From: Victivallales bacterium
GTDB taxonomy: Bacteria; Verrucomicrobiota; Lentisphaeria; Oligosphaerales; Oligosphaeraceae
DNA length: 64,000 bases
Direction: 5' to 3'
Assembly: GCA_017617415.1 (NCBI GenBank)
Contig: JAFZWH010000063.1
Span: forward strand, 1 to 64,000
Positions 1-8,085 of this stretch are shown one piece after another; the stretch's first letter is position 1; each line of letters starts with the position of its first letter. The notes under the pieces are model-generated. The model saw only the letters and a list, made by a program, of their open reading frames with translations. It had not been told where the DNA came from and ran no database searches. Both the position numbers and the translations under genes were made by a program.

Positions 1-3000
1 GAATTTCTGCATTGGCTGGATGAGGAAGTAACTGGCGATCATGGCAGGCGTGGCGGAGGACCTCGGCGCGCCATAATAGCAGTCGGCGATGTGCCCGATG
101 CTCCCATAGGCGTACTCGTAGGCGAGCAGTTTGTGGGCGAAGTGCTTGTCGCCGTAATTTGCCTTCTCTTCGACCAGCGACAGCCCATAGCCGCAGTCGT
201 TGCTCAGGGGATGGATTTTGCGCAGGTTGAAGTCGGGGATGACGTTCATCGTCCACCGCTGCGGCTGGGCGTAGCTGTCGCAGAGACCCGCGAAGAAGAG
301 ATGCGTCGCGCCCTCGGAGAGCACGGGGCCGAATTCCTTTCGCACCTCGCGGAGGCTCTCGGCGAAGACGCGCCAAGTCGCCGAGAACTTCCCTGCTTCT
401 GGAGCACGTGCGTCGTAGTCGGTGTAGCGCCAGCAAGGTGGGCTGGTGATCTGGTCATGGTAGGCGCAGGTCGGGGCGAACTGCTCTGCATAGCGGGGAT
501 ACCATTTCCTCTGGAGCGGTAGCAGCCGGGAGGTCTTGGTCTGGTTGGTGTTGCCGAAGCCGTAGAGCCAGCGGCCGTTGGGGTCTTGGTTCATCATATC
601 CTCGTCCCAGGCATCGAAGGACATTTCGCTGAGGAGCACAGCGTTGGTGTAGAGGCCGATGCGGTAGCCCAGGCCTTTGATGTCTTGGCAGAAGGCGGCA
701 AGTGCCTCGTCTCCGCCAATGTCCGGCGTCGCGAAAGGCTTGATGAAAGTGATTGGCTCGTCAAATCGCTCCGGCCAGTACATGCGGTTGATATTGCAAT
801 GGAGGCGTATGTTCAGGTGCTCCATGCCGTAGTCCCGGCACGATTGCCACATTGCGAGTTCCTGTCCGAAGTAGTCTGGCGTGGGACTGGTGATGTACCA
901 CATTCGCGTGCACCATACGTCGTTCCGCGTGAGCGGGATGTCGGGATTCGGCGGGTGCGGGATGTTGGGGAGGACGTCGGCCAGTTTGTCGGCGACGGTG
1001 AGCATCAGACGCTCCCTGGCCGGATTGCGACGGTGCGCCGTGGTCGGCCAGTAGTAACTGCCGCCGTTGACGACGGAGTGGTCGCGGATGGTGTTGGTCT
1101 GGTCCGTCACGTCGCCGTCGAGAATCCAGCGGTAGTCGGCGGCGACGGGGTCCAGCGCCCAATGCCCGCGCGGCGTGGCGCTGGAGGCCCCGAAGAGTCC
1201 CGATGCGTCGGAGTTGTACCAGTCAAGCATGGCGAAGATGCAGCAGTCGTCCGCGACAAAGACGCCGGGCGGATTGCTCTTTTGGTAGAACCATTTCCCC
1301 CAGTTCAGATAGGGGATTTCCACCACCTTTCCGGCAATGCCGTCAATCGCCCCGAATTGGAATTCGCCGACATTGCCGTCGGGTTCTCCCAGGTCGCTGG
1401 CGAGGTCGATGATGAGCGTGTTGCCCTTGAGCGAGAGCACCCACTTGGCGGTGCGTGGCAATTTCTTGTCAATCAAATAGTTCCAGGTCAGCGTGAGGGT
1501 GTCGTCGGTGGCGGTGGCGCTGGCCAAGGTTGCGGCGATGCGGGGGGATACGGGGTCAAGCAGGGAATCTTCCTTGACGGGATAGACGTTGTCCATCGCC
1601 CAACGGAAGCCGCCGTCCTGCATGGGGGTGAAGGTCTTGCCGTTCCAGGTCGCCTGGATGTCGCTCAGCGTGCCGGTCGCGGGGCGTATGTCATAGCAGA
1701 GTCGCTGCCCGGTGGTGGTTCCCGTGCTGGTGAAACGCCAGTGGTCCGGGGCGATGGTTTCCAGCGTGACGGTGGTCGGCTCGGCGGCGGTCGGCAGGAT
1801 GGTCTCCGGGCGGTTGGGAACCCCCAGTTCTTCGTAGGTCGGGACATACGCGTCAGTCAGCGGGGCCTTGCTGCGCTCGTAGAAAACGAGGTTGTCGAGG
1901 TAGAGGACATGTTTTGGGGCGTTGAAGCCCGTGAAGGTGATGGAGACAAACTCGGAGCCGGCCTTCATCGTCTCCTTCAGCGGGGCCATCTTCAGCCCCC
2001 AGCCCACCTCCAGCAGGTTGTCCATCTTGCCGGAGTCGTGGAGTCTGCCCTCCGTGTCGCGCCATTGGATGGAGAACCACATCGCGGGGGGCGGGGTACC
2101 GTATTCGGTGGCGAAGCGCCATATCGCGACGGCGTTGAAGTCGTTGGGGATGCGGATGGGGGCAGGGGGCTCCAGCACCACCTTCGTTTGGGGATTCGGC
2201 GCATATCCCTCCTTGAATTCGGCGCGCAGCACATATTCTCCCCAGAGGGTGTAGGCCTTGCTGCGGCGAAACGAGGGCACCACATCTCCCGAAACGTAGG
2301 TCATCTTCCAGCCCTCCAGGTCCTCGAAGTCCACCAGGGGCTTCTTGCGCTCCTGTCGTCCCTCGAAGTGGCGGCTGCGCCCGTGGAGCACGGCGTCTTT
2401 CACGGCGTTGTCCAGGGGCACCGTGACCTTTTTCCCGAATTTTGCCGGCTTCGCCTTTTTGTCCGGGTTGTCCTTGCGGTGGTCTTCGTCCAGCAGCAGC
2501 GCGTTGTCGGCGGGGAGGGGCTTCTTGGCCTGCAGGAGCTTGTAGTTGGCGGCGACTTCGGCGGGCGTCAAGGCGCGGCTGTAGAGGCGGATAAGGGAGA
2601 CATTGCCGACGAAGTCCTGGTGGTGCCAGCCATTGCTGCTGCCGACATAGAGCGACGCCGTCGGGGTGTAGTCTGGAATGCCGGGGCCTTTCTGAATTTG
2701 CAGTAATTTGCCGTCGCGGTAGTGGCAGATTTGCTCTGTCGTGCCCGTCAAGACGTAGTGGTGGAACTTGCCCAGTTCCAGCGGCTGCTCGAACCTGCCA
2801 GAGGGCTCGGCACCGTCCGCCAGCTTCAGGTAGTCGAGGTAGCTGTTCTTTCCCTCGAACTTCGGAAGGCCGAACGAGCCTTGCATCAAGACCGCGTAGC
2901 CGCAATCCGCCTTGTCCGGACGGCACCACACTTCCGCCGTGAACCCCTCTGATCCCCAATTGGGTATATCGTTGAGCGTGATACGCTTGTTGTCCTTTCT

Positions 3001-3075
3001 GGGGAAATTCCACCCCGCTGCGAATAGCATGGAGGAAACCAGTAGGGCAATGGCAAAAATGCGGATTGTCTTCAT
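1..3075 (-). CDS. Secreted LamG-domain / TIM-barrel glycosidase-like protein (3' partial)
   Basis: Open for 1025 codons from ATG 3075 to the window edge, so the C-terminus is missing. A signal peptide (residues 1-20, MKTIRIFAIALLVSSMLFAA) is followed by a LamG/concanavalin A-like domain at about 35-180 (FTAEVWCRPD, GKFHHYVLTG, FVGNVSLIRLYSRALTP). The middle is beta-rich. The last 300 or so residues (WYITSPTPDYFG, YRIGLYTNAVLLSEM, YHDQITSPP) read like a TIM-barrel glycoside hydrolase. Probably an exported polysaccharide-degrading or carbohydrate-binding enzyme; the substrate is unknown. The frame is supported by the complete absence of stops and a sensible composition, whereas overlapping frames on both strands are Arg-, Gly- or Val-rich shadows. 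It diverges from the oxidoreductase at 3179. Confidence 0.85.
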   Translation of the reverse strand, partial: MKTIRIFAIALLVSSMLFAAGWNFPRKDNKRITLNDIPNWGSEGFTAEVWCRPDKADCGYAVLMQGSFGLPKFEGKNSYLDYLKLADGAEPSGRFEQPLELGKFHHYVLTGTTEQICHYRDGKLLQIQKGPGIPDYTPTASLYVGSSNGWHHQDFVGNVSLIRLYSRALTPAEVAANYKLLQAKKPLPADNALLLDEDHRKDNPDKKAKPAKFGKKVTVPLDNAVKDAVLHGRSRHFEGRQERKKPLVDFEDLEGWKMTYVSGDVVPSFRRSKAYTLWGEYVLRAEFKEGYAPNPQTKVVLEPPAPIRIPNDFNAVAIWRFATEYGTPPPAMWFSIQWRDTEGRLHDSGKMDNLLEVGWGLKMAPLKETMKAGSEFVSITFTGFNAPKHVLYLDNLVFYERSKAPLTDAYVPTYEELGVPNRPETILPTAAEPTTVTLETIAPDHWRFTSTGTTTGQRLCYDIRPATGTLSDIQATWNGKTFTPMQDGGFRWAMDNVYPVKEDSLLDPVSPRIAATLASATATDDTLTLTWNYLIDKKLPRTAKWVLSLKGNTLIIDLASDLGEPDGNVGEFQFGAIDGIAGKVVEIPYLNWGKWFYQKSNPPGVFVADDCCIFAMLDWYNSDASGLFGASSATPRGHWALDPVAADYRWILDGDVTDQTNTIRDHSVVNGGSYYWPTTAHRRNPARERLMLTVADKLADVLPNIPHPPNPDIPLTRNDVWCTRMWYITSPTPDYFGQELAMWQSCRDYGMEHLNIRLHCNINRMYWPERFDEPITFIKPFATPDIGGDEALAAFCQDIKGLGYRIGLYTNAVLLSEMSFDAWDEDMMNQDPNGRWLYGFGNTNQTKTSRLLPLQRKWYPRYAEQFAPTCAYHDQITSPPCWRYTDYDARAPEAGKFSATWRVFAESLREVRKEFGPVLSEGATHLFFAGLCDSYAQPQRWTMNVIPDFNLRKIHPLSNDCGYGLSLVEEKANYGDKHFAHKLLAYEYAYGSIGHIADCYYGAPRSSATPAMIASYFLIQPMQKF

Positions 3076-3178
3076 GTCGGTTTTTGTGTCCGGATTACTC
3101 TTAAAGCGGGAAAGTCGTCATTTCCATATTAAAGTAATGTATCTTTCCAGAACAGTCACTCTTTTAGCGGAGAAAATC
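3076..3178. promoter_or_regulatory. Divergent intergenic region with likely back-to-back promoters
   Basis: This 103-bp AT-rich gap separates two divergent start codons, so promoters for both genes should lie here. A GGAG stretch just before ATG 3179 is the likely ribosome binding site of the rightward gene. No operator or riboswitch is recognisable. Confidence 0.4.
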
Positions 3179-4198
3179 ATGTATAAAGTAGCGGTCATTG
3201 GTTTGGGGATGGGGTCAAGATGGGCGATGGCGGTCAGGGAATTGCCCAATACCCAGCTCGTGATGGTCTATGACAAGTATTACGAGGAGAATACCTTTAT
3301 CCCGCGCGAAAGGGTCACCGGCCCTGGTATCACAGTGGCTCGCGAGGAAGACGAAATATATCATTCGGATGCGGACATCGTGATCATCGCCAGCCCCGAC
3401 AACTGCCATCGGGAGCAGTGCGTGAAGGCGTTGCAGGCGGGCAAGCACGTGATCTGCGAGAAGCCGCTGGCGCTCACGCTGGAGGACTGCCGGCAGATCA
3501 TCGCGGCGGTGAAGGCGAGCGGACGGCAGTTCATGACTGGCCAGGTGTGCCGATATGCGCCTGGTTTCCGTACCGCGAAGGCGCTGGTGGAAGCGGGACG
3601 CATCGGCCGGCTCGTCTATCTGGAGAGCGAATATGCCCACGACTACGAGTTTGCAAAGGGCTACCGCGAATGGCGGAAGGACCCCGCCATCCAACGACAG
3701 GGCTTCCTGGGAGGCGGATGCCACGCGCTGGATTTGACGCGATGGATTGCGGGCGACCCCACCGAGGTCTTCTGCTACATGAACCACATCTTCATGCCCG
3801 ACTGGCCGACGCCGGACACCGGAGTCGCCGTGGTGAAATTCCCCAACGAGGTGCTGGGGCGCATCTTCGTCTCCACCGGCGTGAAACGCCCCTACACGAT
3901 GCGGACGGTCATCTACGGCACCGAGGGAACCATCATCTGCGACAACACCAGCGACCATATCCAGATCAGCGAGAAGGCACTGCGTGATTCGACCGGAACC
4001 ATGGCCTTCAATGACATCCCGGTCGCCATTGCCAATCACAATGTCACCAGCGAGTTGAAGGACTTTGTGGGCGCATTGGATGCGGGCGTCCCCTGTGCCA
4101 CGGATGTCTATCAGGGTACTCGTACTGTCGCCTTTGCGGATGCGGCGATTCGTTCCGCGCAGTCCGGCCGTCCCGAAGCCGTGGACTACAATTATTGA
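3179..4198 (+). CDS. Gfo/Idh/MocA family NAD(P)-dependent oxidoreductase
   Basis: 339 aa. The N-terminal Rossmann fold opens with VAVIGLGMGS (dinucleotide-binding Gly motif, residues 8-13) and carries the family motif CEKP (EKP at 94-96). The substrate domain has GGGCHALDLTRW, with the likely catalytic His near residue 182. Members oxidise or epimerise sugars, inositols and glycoside intermediates, so a role in sugar metabolism fits the neighbouring LamG protein; the substrate cannot be read from sequence. The frame is open upstream to 2912, but ATG 3179 is chosen because it starts exactly at the beta1 strand and is preceded by GGAG. The upstream codons overlap the divergent gene. Confidence 0.92.
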   Translation: MYKVAVIGLGMGSRWAMAVRELPNTQLVMVYDKYYEENTFIPRERVTGPGITVAREEDEIYHSDADIVIIASPDNCHREQCVKALQAGKHVICEKPLALTLEDCRQIIAAVKASGRQFMTGQVCRYAPGFRTAKALVEAGRIGRLVYLESEYAHDYEFAKGYREWRKDPAIQRQGFLGGGCHALDLTRWIAGDPTEVFCYMNHIFMPDWPTPDTGVAVVKFPNEVLGRIFVSTGVKRPYTMRTVIYGTEGTIICDNTSDHIQISEKALRDSTGTMAFNDIPVAIANHNVTSELKDFVGALDAGVPCATDVYQGTRTVAFADAAIRSAQSGRPEAVDYNY

Positions 4199-4385
4199 AT
4201 GACAAGAAAGGACGCGCGTCCGTTTTCAACGATGTCCCTTGCCATCCAAGGTGCATGGGGTTCGTGTTGCGCATCGAATGCACAACCAACGGCGTTGGGA
4301 TCTCATTCGTCGGCGGCGCACCGCCGGCACCTCCCGAACTCAAATTCACGGATTCAGGTTATATTATATATAAGGTAATAAAAAG
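4199..4385. other. Intergenic region upstream of the structured RNA
   Basis: No convincing gene. A small hairpin (CGGCGG at 4311-4316 pairing with CCGCCG at 4321-4326) lacks a U-tract and is only a weak terminator candidate. An AT-rich block at 4359-4376 (TATATT/TATATA) is a plausible -10 region for the RNA that follows. Confidence 0.4.
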
Positions 4386-4505
4386 CCTTGTTCCCCAGCG
4401 GGTGCCGAATTGTACTTTACAATTCTACTGGAGTTGCCGCACCCGCAACCATGCTGTTTAAAACCCGGCTTAGTTAGTAGTTAGGTGCCCTCACGGGGAA
4501 CGGGG
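4386..4505 (+). ncRNA. Candidate structured RNA, copy 1 (leader RNA or sRNA of unknown class)
   Basis: Strong nested pairing is visible. The 11-nt segment 4386-4396 pairs with 4495-4505, including GUUCCCC with GGGGAAC. GCGGGUGC (4398-4405) pairs perfectly with GCACCCGC (4439-4446) around an 8-bp hairpin GAAUUGUA-CUU-UACAAUUC (4407-4425). GGGUGCC (4400-4406) can instead pair with GGUGCCC (4484-4490), so two mutually exclusive folds exist. A homologous element lies at 26370-26594 on the minus strand. It ends 36 nt before the next ATG, so it may be a 5' leader. I do not recognise it as 6S, tmRNA, RNase P, SRP RNA or a known riboswitch. Confidence 0.6.
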
Positions 4506-4541
4506 AATATAGCTAAACGGAAAAGAAAGAAGTAGGTGGGA

Positions 4542-5402
4542 ATGTCAGGAATTGTCAAATTTTGGCCATTCGGCAAGAAAAATACGCTAATGGGCTGGAA
4601 AAATTGTCAAATTGGGTTTATATTATGTAACTTGCTGTTTTGTGTGACCGTCTTTTCTCAGCAGGATGCGGTCTCCGAACTCCGGCAACAGTTGCTGGAG
4701 GCACGGGTCGCCTTGGAGAGTTTCCAGGAGCGGAGCCGAGATTTGGAGAACCAGCTTGCGGAGAAGGATGCCGAGTTGGAGCGCCTGCGGAGCCGCTATG
4801 CGGAACTGCTGGTCTCCACGGATCAGGCCACTGACGAGCTTGCGCGGTTGGAAATCTCTGCGGCCCACTTGATTGGACAGGCGGAGAATCCCGGCGGAAA
4901 AAACGACAGTGCGGCGGTTGAACTGCTCGATACGCTGGCGCTGGTGCAACGGAGACTCCTGGAGTTGTCCGATGCGCTTCAACGCCATGAGAAAAGCATC
5001 GCCGCAGTGCTGGACGCCTGCCAGCCGTCTCAGCCGTTGCGGCGTACTGTCGAGATCGGGCTGGGCGAGCTGACTGAGAAGATGTCCGCCGTTCTCCAGC
5101 CTGTGACTCTGGCCACGACACCCCATCAGGTGTCTGACCAACTCTCAGCCGCCTTGTTGCGGCTGGACAGCCAGACGCACATAGCAGTCATCGACCAGGG
5201 ATTCCTCAACGGCGTGCGCGTTGGAATGACTTTCGCGCTGACCCGCGAGGGAACCACGCTGGTTCGGCTCAAAGTCATCGAATCACGAGCGTTGTGTAGC
5301 GCGGTGATGTTGGTGCAAGGTGATTTTCGTTCGCTGGCGCCGGGAATGCTTCTCCAACGAGAAGCGGCCCTGACCGAACCGCCACGCGAACTTTCCCATT
5401 AA
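4542..5402 (+). CDS. Membrane-anchored or secreted coiled-coil protein of unknown function
   Basis: 286 aa. A hydrophobic stretch at about 21-37 (IGFILCNLLFCVTVF) acts as signal peptide or anchor. A Glu/Leu/Arg-rich coiled coil follows at about 42-110 (heptad-like LRQQLLEARVALESFQ), then a linker, then a beta-rich C-terminal module (IDQGFLNGVRVGMTF, KVIESRALCSAVMLVQGDF) resembling SH3-like modules that sit behind coiled coils in envelope proteins. The start is uncertain: GTG 4536, ATG 4542 and ATG 4590 are possible, and 4590 would place the signal peptide at the very N-terminus. The gene sits between the candidate RNA leader and the ribosomal protein operon. Likely an envelope protein; function unknown. 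Confidence 0.7.
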   Translation: MSGIVKFWPFGKKNTLMGWKNCQIGFILCNLLFCVTVFSQQDAVSELRQQLLEARVALESFQERSRDLENQLAEKDAELERLRSRYAELLVSTDQATDELARLEISAAHLIGQAENPGGKNDSAAVELLDTLALVQRRLLELSDALQRHEKSIAAVLDACQPSQPLRRTVEIGLGELTEKMSAVLQPVTLATTPHQVSDQLSAALLRLDSQTHIAVIDQGFLNGVRVGMTFALTREGTTLVRLKVIESRALCSAVMLVQGDFRSLAPGMLLQREAALTEPPRELSH

Positions 5403-5625
5403 GATAAGGCTCCATTGCCGAATCTCCAAATCCTGGCCGAGGCGGGGTTGCTCGCCTGCGGCTGGACAGGTCTCCCGAGTGATGTATTCATCGTCATACC
5501 CGGAGGCACGGAGCGGCCACGACTGCAGGTCATGCATCCCCATTGCGGATGCCAATCTTGCGCCCCGCCATTCCCACGACCCTTTTGTTTTTCTTCATTC
5601 GTTTCGAGTCAAACAGGAACTCATC
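5403..5625 (+). other. Leader region of the ribosomal protein operon
   Basis: 223 bp without a supported gene. A T-rich stretch at 5581-5600 and a G/C-rich imperfect hairpin around 5437-5466 are present. The promoter for rplV is expected here, since the preceding gene is not a ribosomal gene. No known r-protein leader is recognised. Confidence 0.35.
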
Positions 5626-5967
5626 ATGGAAAAGATCGCCATAGCCAAGTATGTGCGCATTTCCCCTTTCAAGGCGCGTGAGGTCACTCGCCTGATCCAG
5701 GGAAAGCCTGCGGTCACGGCTCTGAACATGGTGGCGCTCATCCCGCGCAAAGCCGCGCGGCTGGTGGAGGCCACCCTGAAGTCTGCCGTGGCCAATGCGG
5801 AGAACGCTGATCGCGACCCCGTCAACCGCACGCAGTTGTTTGTCAAGGAAGCCACTATCGGCGAAGGACCGACCATGCGTCGTTTCCAGCCGAAGTCCCG
5901 TGGTTCAGCCGGCCGCATCCGCAAACGCACCAGCCACATCAAAATCGTCGTGTCGGACAAAAATTAG
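5626..5967 (+). CDS. rplV: 50S ribosomal protein L22 (uL22)
   Basis: 113 aa, normal length. Opens with AKYVRISPFKAREVTRLIQGK, with typical helix 1 and the C-terminal GRIRKRTSHIKIVV that forms the hairpin reaching the exit tunnel. Assembles on 23S rRNA. ATG 5626 is chosen because earlier in-frame codons add 49 residues without homology. Here it is the first gene of the operon: the usual upstream genes (rpsJ to rpsS) are absent, and the preceding gene is an unrelated coiled-coil protein. rpsC follows after 11 bp. Confidence 0.96.
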   Translation: MEKIAIAKYVRISPFKAREVTRLIQGKPAVTALNMVALIPRKAARLVEATLKSAVANAENADRDPVNRTQLFVKEATIGEGPTMRRFQPKSRGSAGRIRKRTSHIKIVVSDKN

Positions 5968-5978
5968 GAGTCATCACC

Positions 5979-6803
5979 GTGGGTCAAAAAGTAAATCCAA
6001 TTGGATTCCGCATTGCCGTCCGCAAGGACTGGAAATCCCGCTGGTTCGCTCGCAGCAAAGAAAAGGCCAATAGCGCCAGCCGTTCCTTCGGCGAACTGCT
6101 GCAGGAGGACCTCCGCATCCGTGAGAAACTGGACAAGGAACTCAAGAACGCCTCTGTGTCCAAAGTCCTCATCGAGCGTTTTGCGCGTCGCGTGCGCATC
6201 ACCATCTATACCGCCCGTCCCGGCGTAGTCATCTCCGGCCACTTCGAGGAACACAACGACCGCAACGCGAAGGGCCGCCAGGCCGCCGCTCCGGCCGCTG
6301 ACGCCAAGGATGCCAAAGAGAAGCGCAATGCCGGCATCGACAAGATCAAGGACATGCTCCAAAACATCGCCAAAGATGAGGAAATCATCGTTGATGTCAA
6401 GGAAGTCCGTGTTCCCGAAGTCGATGCGAAGCTGGTCAGCGAGTCCATCGCCCAGCAGTTGGAGCGCCGCGTGGCGTTCCGCCGTGCGATGAAGCGCGCC
6501 ATGCAGTCCGCGATGGAGCGTGGTGCCGAGGGCATCCGCATCCGCTGCGCGGGTCGTCTGAACGGCGCCGAGCTGGCTCGTACCGAGCAATACAAGGAAG
6601 GCAAGGTGCCTCTGCACACGATTTCGGCCAACATCGACTACGGTTTCACCGAAGCCCATACGCTGGCCGGCCTGATTGGAATTAAAGTTTGGATCTGCAA
6701 GCCTCAAAACTGGGAGGAAATCAACAATGCCGCTAATGCCAAAACGCGCCGCGCACCGAAAGGTGCAGCGCGGCACCCGCGCGGGAATCGCGACGCGCAA
6801 TAA
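5979..6803 (+). CDS. rpsC: 30S ribosomal protein S3 (uS3) with altered KH loop and long tail
   Basis: 274 aa, about 40 longer than E. coli S3. Starts at GTG 5979 behind AGGAG. The N-terminus (MGQKVNPIGFRIAV) and C-terminal domain (SIAQQLERRVAFRRAMKRAM, ARTEQYKEGKVPLHT) are canonical and keep the Arg/Lys residues linked to mRNA unwinding. In the KH domain, the usual GKKG loop after RPGVVI is missing and replaced at about 87-118 by SGHFEEHNDRNAKGR and an Ala/Lys/Asp-rich stretch. The last 25 residues (basic tail) are encoded in DNA that also encodes the start of rplP in another frame. Part of the mRNA entry channel of the small subunit. Confidence 0.95.
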   Translation: MGQKVNPIGFRIAVRKDWKSRWFARSKEKANSASRSFGELLQEDLRIREKLDKELKNASVSKVLIERFARRVRITIYTARPGVVISGHFEEHNDRNAKGRQAAAPAADAKDAKEKRNAGIDKIKDMLQNIAKDEEIIVDVKEVRVPEVDAKLVSESIAQQLERRVAFRRAMKRAMQSAMERGAEGIRIRCAGRLNGAELARTEQYKEGKVPLHTISANIDYGFTEAHTLAGLIGIKVWICKPQNWEEINNAANAKTRRAPKGAARHPRGNRDAQ

Positions 6804-7146
6804 CAAGCTCGACTTCGGCGACTACGGTCTGCAGGTGCTGGACCGCGCGTGGCTGACCGGCGCCCAGCTCGAGGCCGCTCGTGTGGCCGCCACCCGCCGG
6901 ATGGAACGCCGCGGGCAAATCTGGATTCGTGTCTTCCCGGACAAGCCGGTCTCCAAGAAGCCCCTCGAAACCCGTATGGGTAAGGGTAAGGGCGCTCCGG
7001 AGTTCTGGGTCGCCGTCATCCGCCCGGGCAACATGATCATTGAGCTGTCCGGATGCTCCGAGACCGTCGCCAAGGAGGCTCTCGCCCTGGCCGCCAGCAA
7101 GCTGCCGGTGCGTTGCCGCTTCCTCGCCCGCTATGTCGCCAACTGA
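6727..7146 (+). CDS. rplP: 50S ribosomal protein L16 (uL16)
   Basis: 139 aa. Begins MPLMPKRAAHRKVQRG, matching the L16 N-terminus, and carries the signature RMGKGKGAPEFWVAV and the C-terminal AASKLPVRCRF. ATG 6727 is supported by GGAGGAAA just upstream and by homology from the second residue. The start lies 77 nt inside rpsC in a different frame, an unusually deep overlap that implies translational coupling. L16 sits near the A-site tRNA and the peptidyl transferase centre. Confidence 0.96.
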   Translation: MPLMPKRAAHRKVQRGTRAGIATRNNKLDFGDYGLQVLDRAWLTGAQLEAARVAATRRMERRGQIWIRVFPDKPVSKKPLETRMGKGKGAPEFWVAVIRPGNMIIELSGCSETVAKEALALAASKLPVRCRFLARYVAN

Positions 7147-7163
7147 TTCAGGAACGCAATACC

Positions 7164-7376
7164 ATGAAAGCCAAAGAAATTCGTCAAATGACCGACGAGG
7201 AGATTGCGAAGCAGATTGACGACAATCGCAAGGAGATCTTCCAGCTTCGTCTGCAGGCGCAGACCAGCGAGCTGAAGAACACTGCGCGAATCGGCCTTCT
7301 CCGCAAGGACATCGCCCGTCTGGAAACCGAAAAGACCGCCCGCAAGACCGCCAAGGCCGCTGCGGAAGCCAAGTAA
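7164..7376 (+). CDS. rpmC: 50S ribosomal protein L29 (uL29)
   Basis: 70 aa. Starts MKAKEIRQMTDEEIAKQI with the family helix EIFQLRLQAQTSELKNTARI, then an Ala/Lys/Thr-rich tail. Binds near the tunnel exit. ATG 7164 lies 17 bp after the rplP stop; longer in-frame forms run back into rplP without homology. Confidence 0.95.
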   Translation: MKAKEIRQMTDEEIAKQIDDNRKEIFQLRLQAQTSELKNTARIGLLRKDIARLETEKTARKTAKAAAEAK

Positions 7377-7391
7377 CGCGAGGTGCAACAG

Positions 7392-7694
7392 ATGTCAGAA
7401 GAAACCACTCAAACCCCCGCCGCTGCCCCGGCCGTCGAGCGCAATCACCGCAAGGTGCGCCTTGGCGTCGTGTCCAGCGACAAGCAGGACAAGACCCGCG
7501 TGGTCAAGGTCGAGCGCAAGGCTCTCGACCCGCTCTACAAGAAGGTCACCAAGTTCACCAGCAAATACTACGTGCACGACGAGAAGAACGAGTCCAAGGT
7601 CGGCGACTTGGTCGAGATCATGGAAACCCGCCCGCTCTCCAAACTGAAGCGCTGGCGTCTCGTCTCCATCAAGAAGCACGCGGCCACCGACTAA
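7392..7694 (+). CDS. rpsQ: 30S ribosomal protein S17 (uS17)
   Basis: 100 aa. OB-fold core ([53 protein letters not shown]) after an extra 15-residue Thr/Ala/Pro-rich N-terminus. Primary 16S rRNA binder. ATG 7392 is preferred over GTG 7383 because AGGTG at 7381-7385 is then a correctly spaced ribosome binding site. Confidence 0.95.
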   Translation: MSEETTQTPAAAPAVERNHRKVRLGVVSSDKQDKTRVVKVERKALDPLYKKVTKFTSKYYVHDEKNESKVGDLVEIMETRPLSKLKRWRLVSIKKHAATD

Positions 7695-7719
7695 CCCCTA
7701 AGCCCAGGAGAACTCGACT

Positions 7720-8085
7720 ATGATTCAAATGCAGACCACACTCGAGGTGGCTGACAACACCGGCGCCAAGGAAATCATGGCGATCCGGACCCTCGGGCAA
7801 GGAAAACGTTACGCCGAGATCGGTGACATCATCCGCGCCAGCGTGAAGGTGGCACAGCCTCGTGGCGTTGTCAAGAAAGGCGAAGTCGTGCGTGCCGTCG
7901 TGGTGCGCACTGCCAAAAACATCCGCCGGCCCGATGGCAGCTGCCTTCGTTTCGACCGGGACGCGGCCGTCATCATCGACGACCAGAACAACCCGCGTGG
8001 CACCCGCATCTTCGGCGCGGTGGCCCGTGAACTGCGCGAGAAGAACTTCGCGAAAATCATCTCGCTGGCCCCGGAGGTGCTCTAA
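7720..8085 (+). CDS. rplN: 50S ribosomal protein L14 (uL14)
   Basis: 121 aa, standard length, fully canonical: [18 protein letters not shown], the [13 protein letters not shown] loop and [20 protein letters not shown] at the end. Forms part of an inter-subunit bridge. AGGAG precedes the start; the stop overlaps the rplX start (TAATG), indicating coupling. Confidence 0.97.
   Translation: MIQMQTTLEVADNTGAKEIMAIRTLGQGKRYAEIGDIIRASVKVAQPRGVVKKGEVVRAVVVRTAKNIRRPDGSCLRFDRDAAVIIDDQNNPRGTRIFGAVARELREKNFAKIISLAPEVL

Noticed and set aside
586-2706. 706-codon plus-strand open frame
   Set aside because: It is the in-phase antisense of the LamG/TIM-barrel gene. Its translation is Val/Gly/His-rich without domain sense, while the minus strand gives a coherent secreted protein.
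1853-3013. 386-codon minus-strand open frame
   Set aside because: Arg/Pro/Gln-rich shadow in another frame of the same LamG gene.
4345-4360. 16-bp identity TTCACGGATTCAGGTT shared with 63543-63558
   Set aside because: A match of this length between two places in 64 kb is near chance expectation and has no flanking similarity.
4195-4461. 88-codon plus-strand frame after the first oxidoreductase
   Set aside because: No family, no ribosome binding site, and it runs into the structured RNA; composition is non-coding.
4386-4505. Assignment of the RNA as RNase P, 6S, tmRNA or SRP RNA
   Set aside because: AACCCGGCUUA resembles a stretch near the 3' end of RNase P RNA, but the RNase P core motifs, the tmRNA tRNA-like end and the SRP apical loop are all missing. 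The 6S-like rod shape is not enough to name it.
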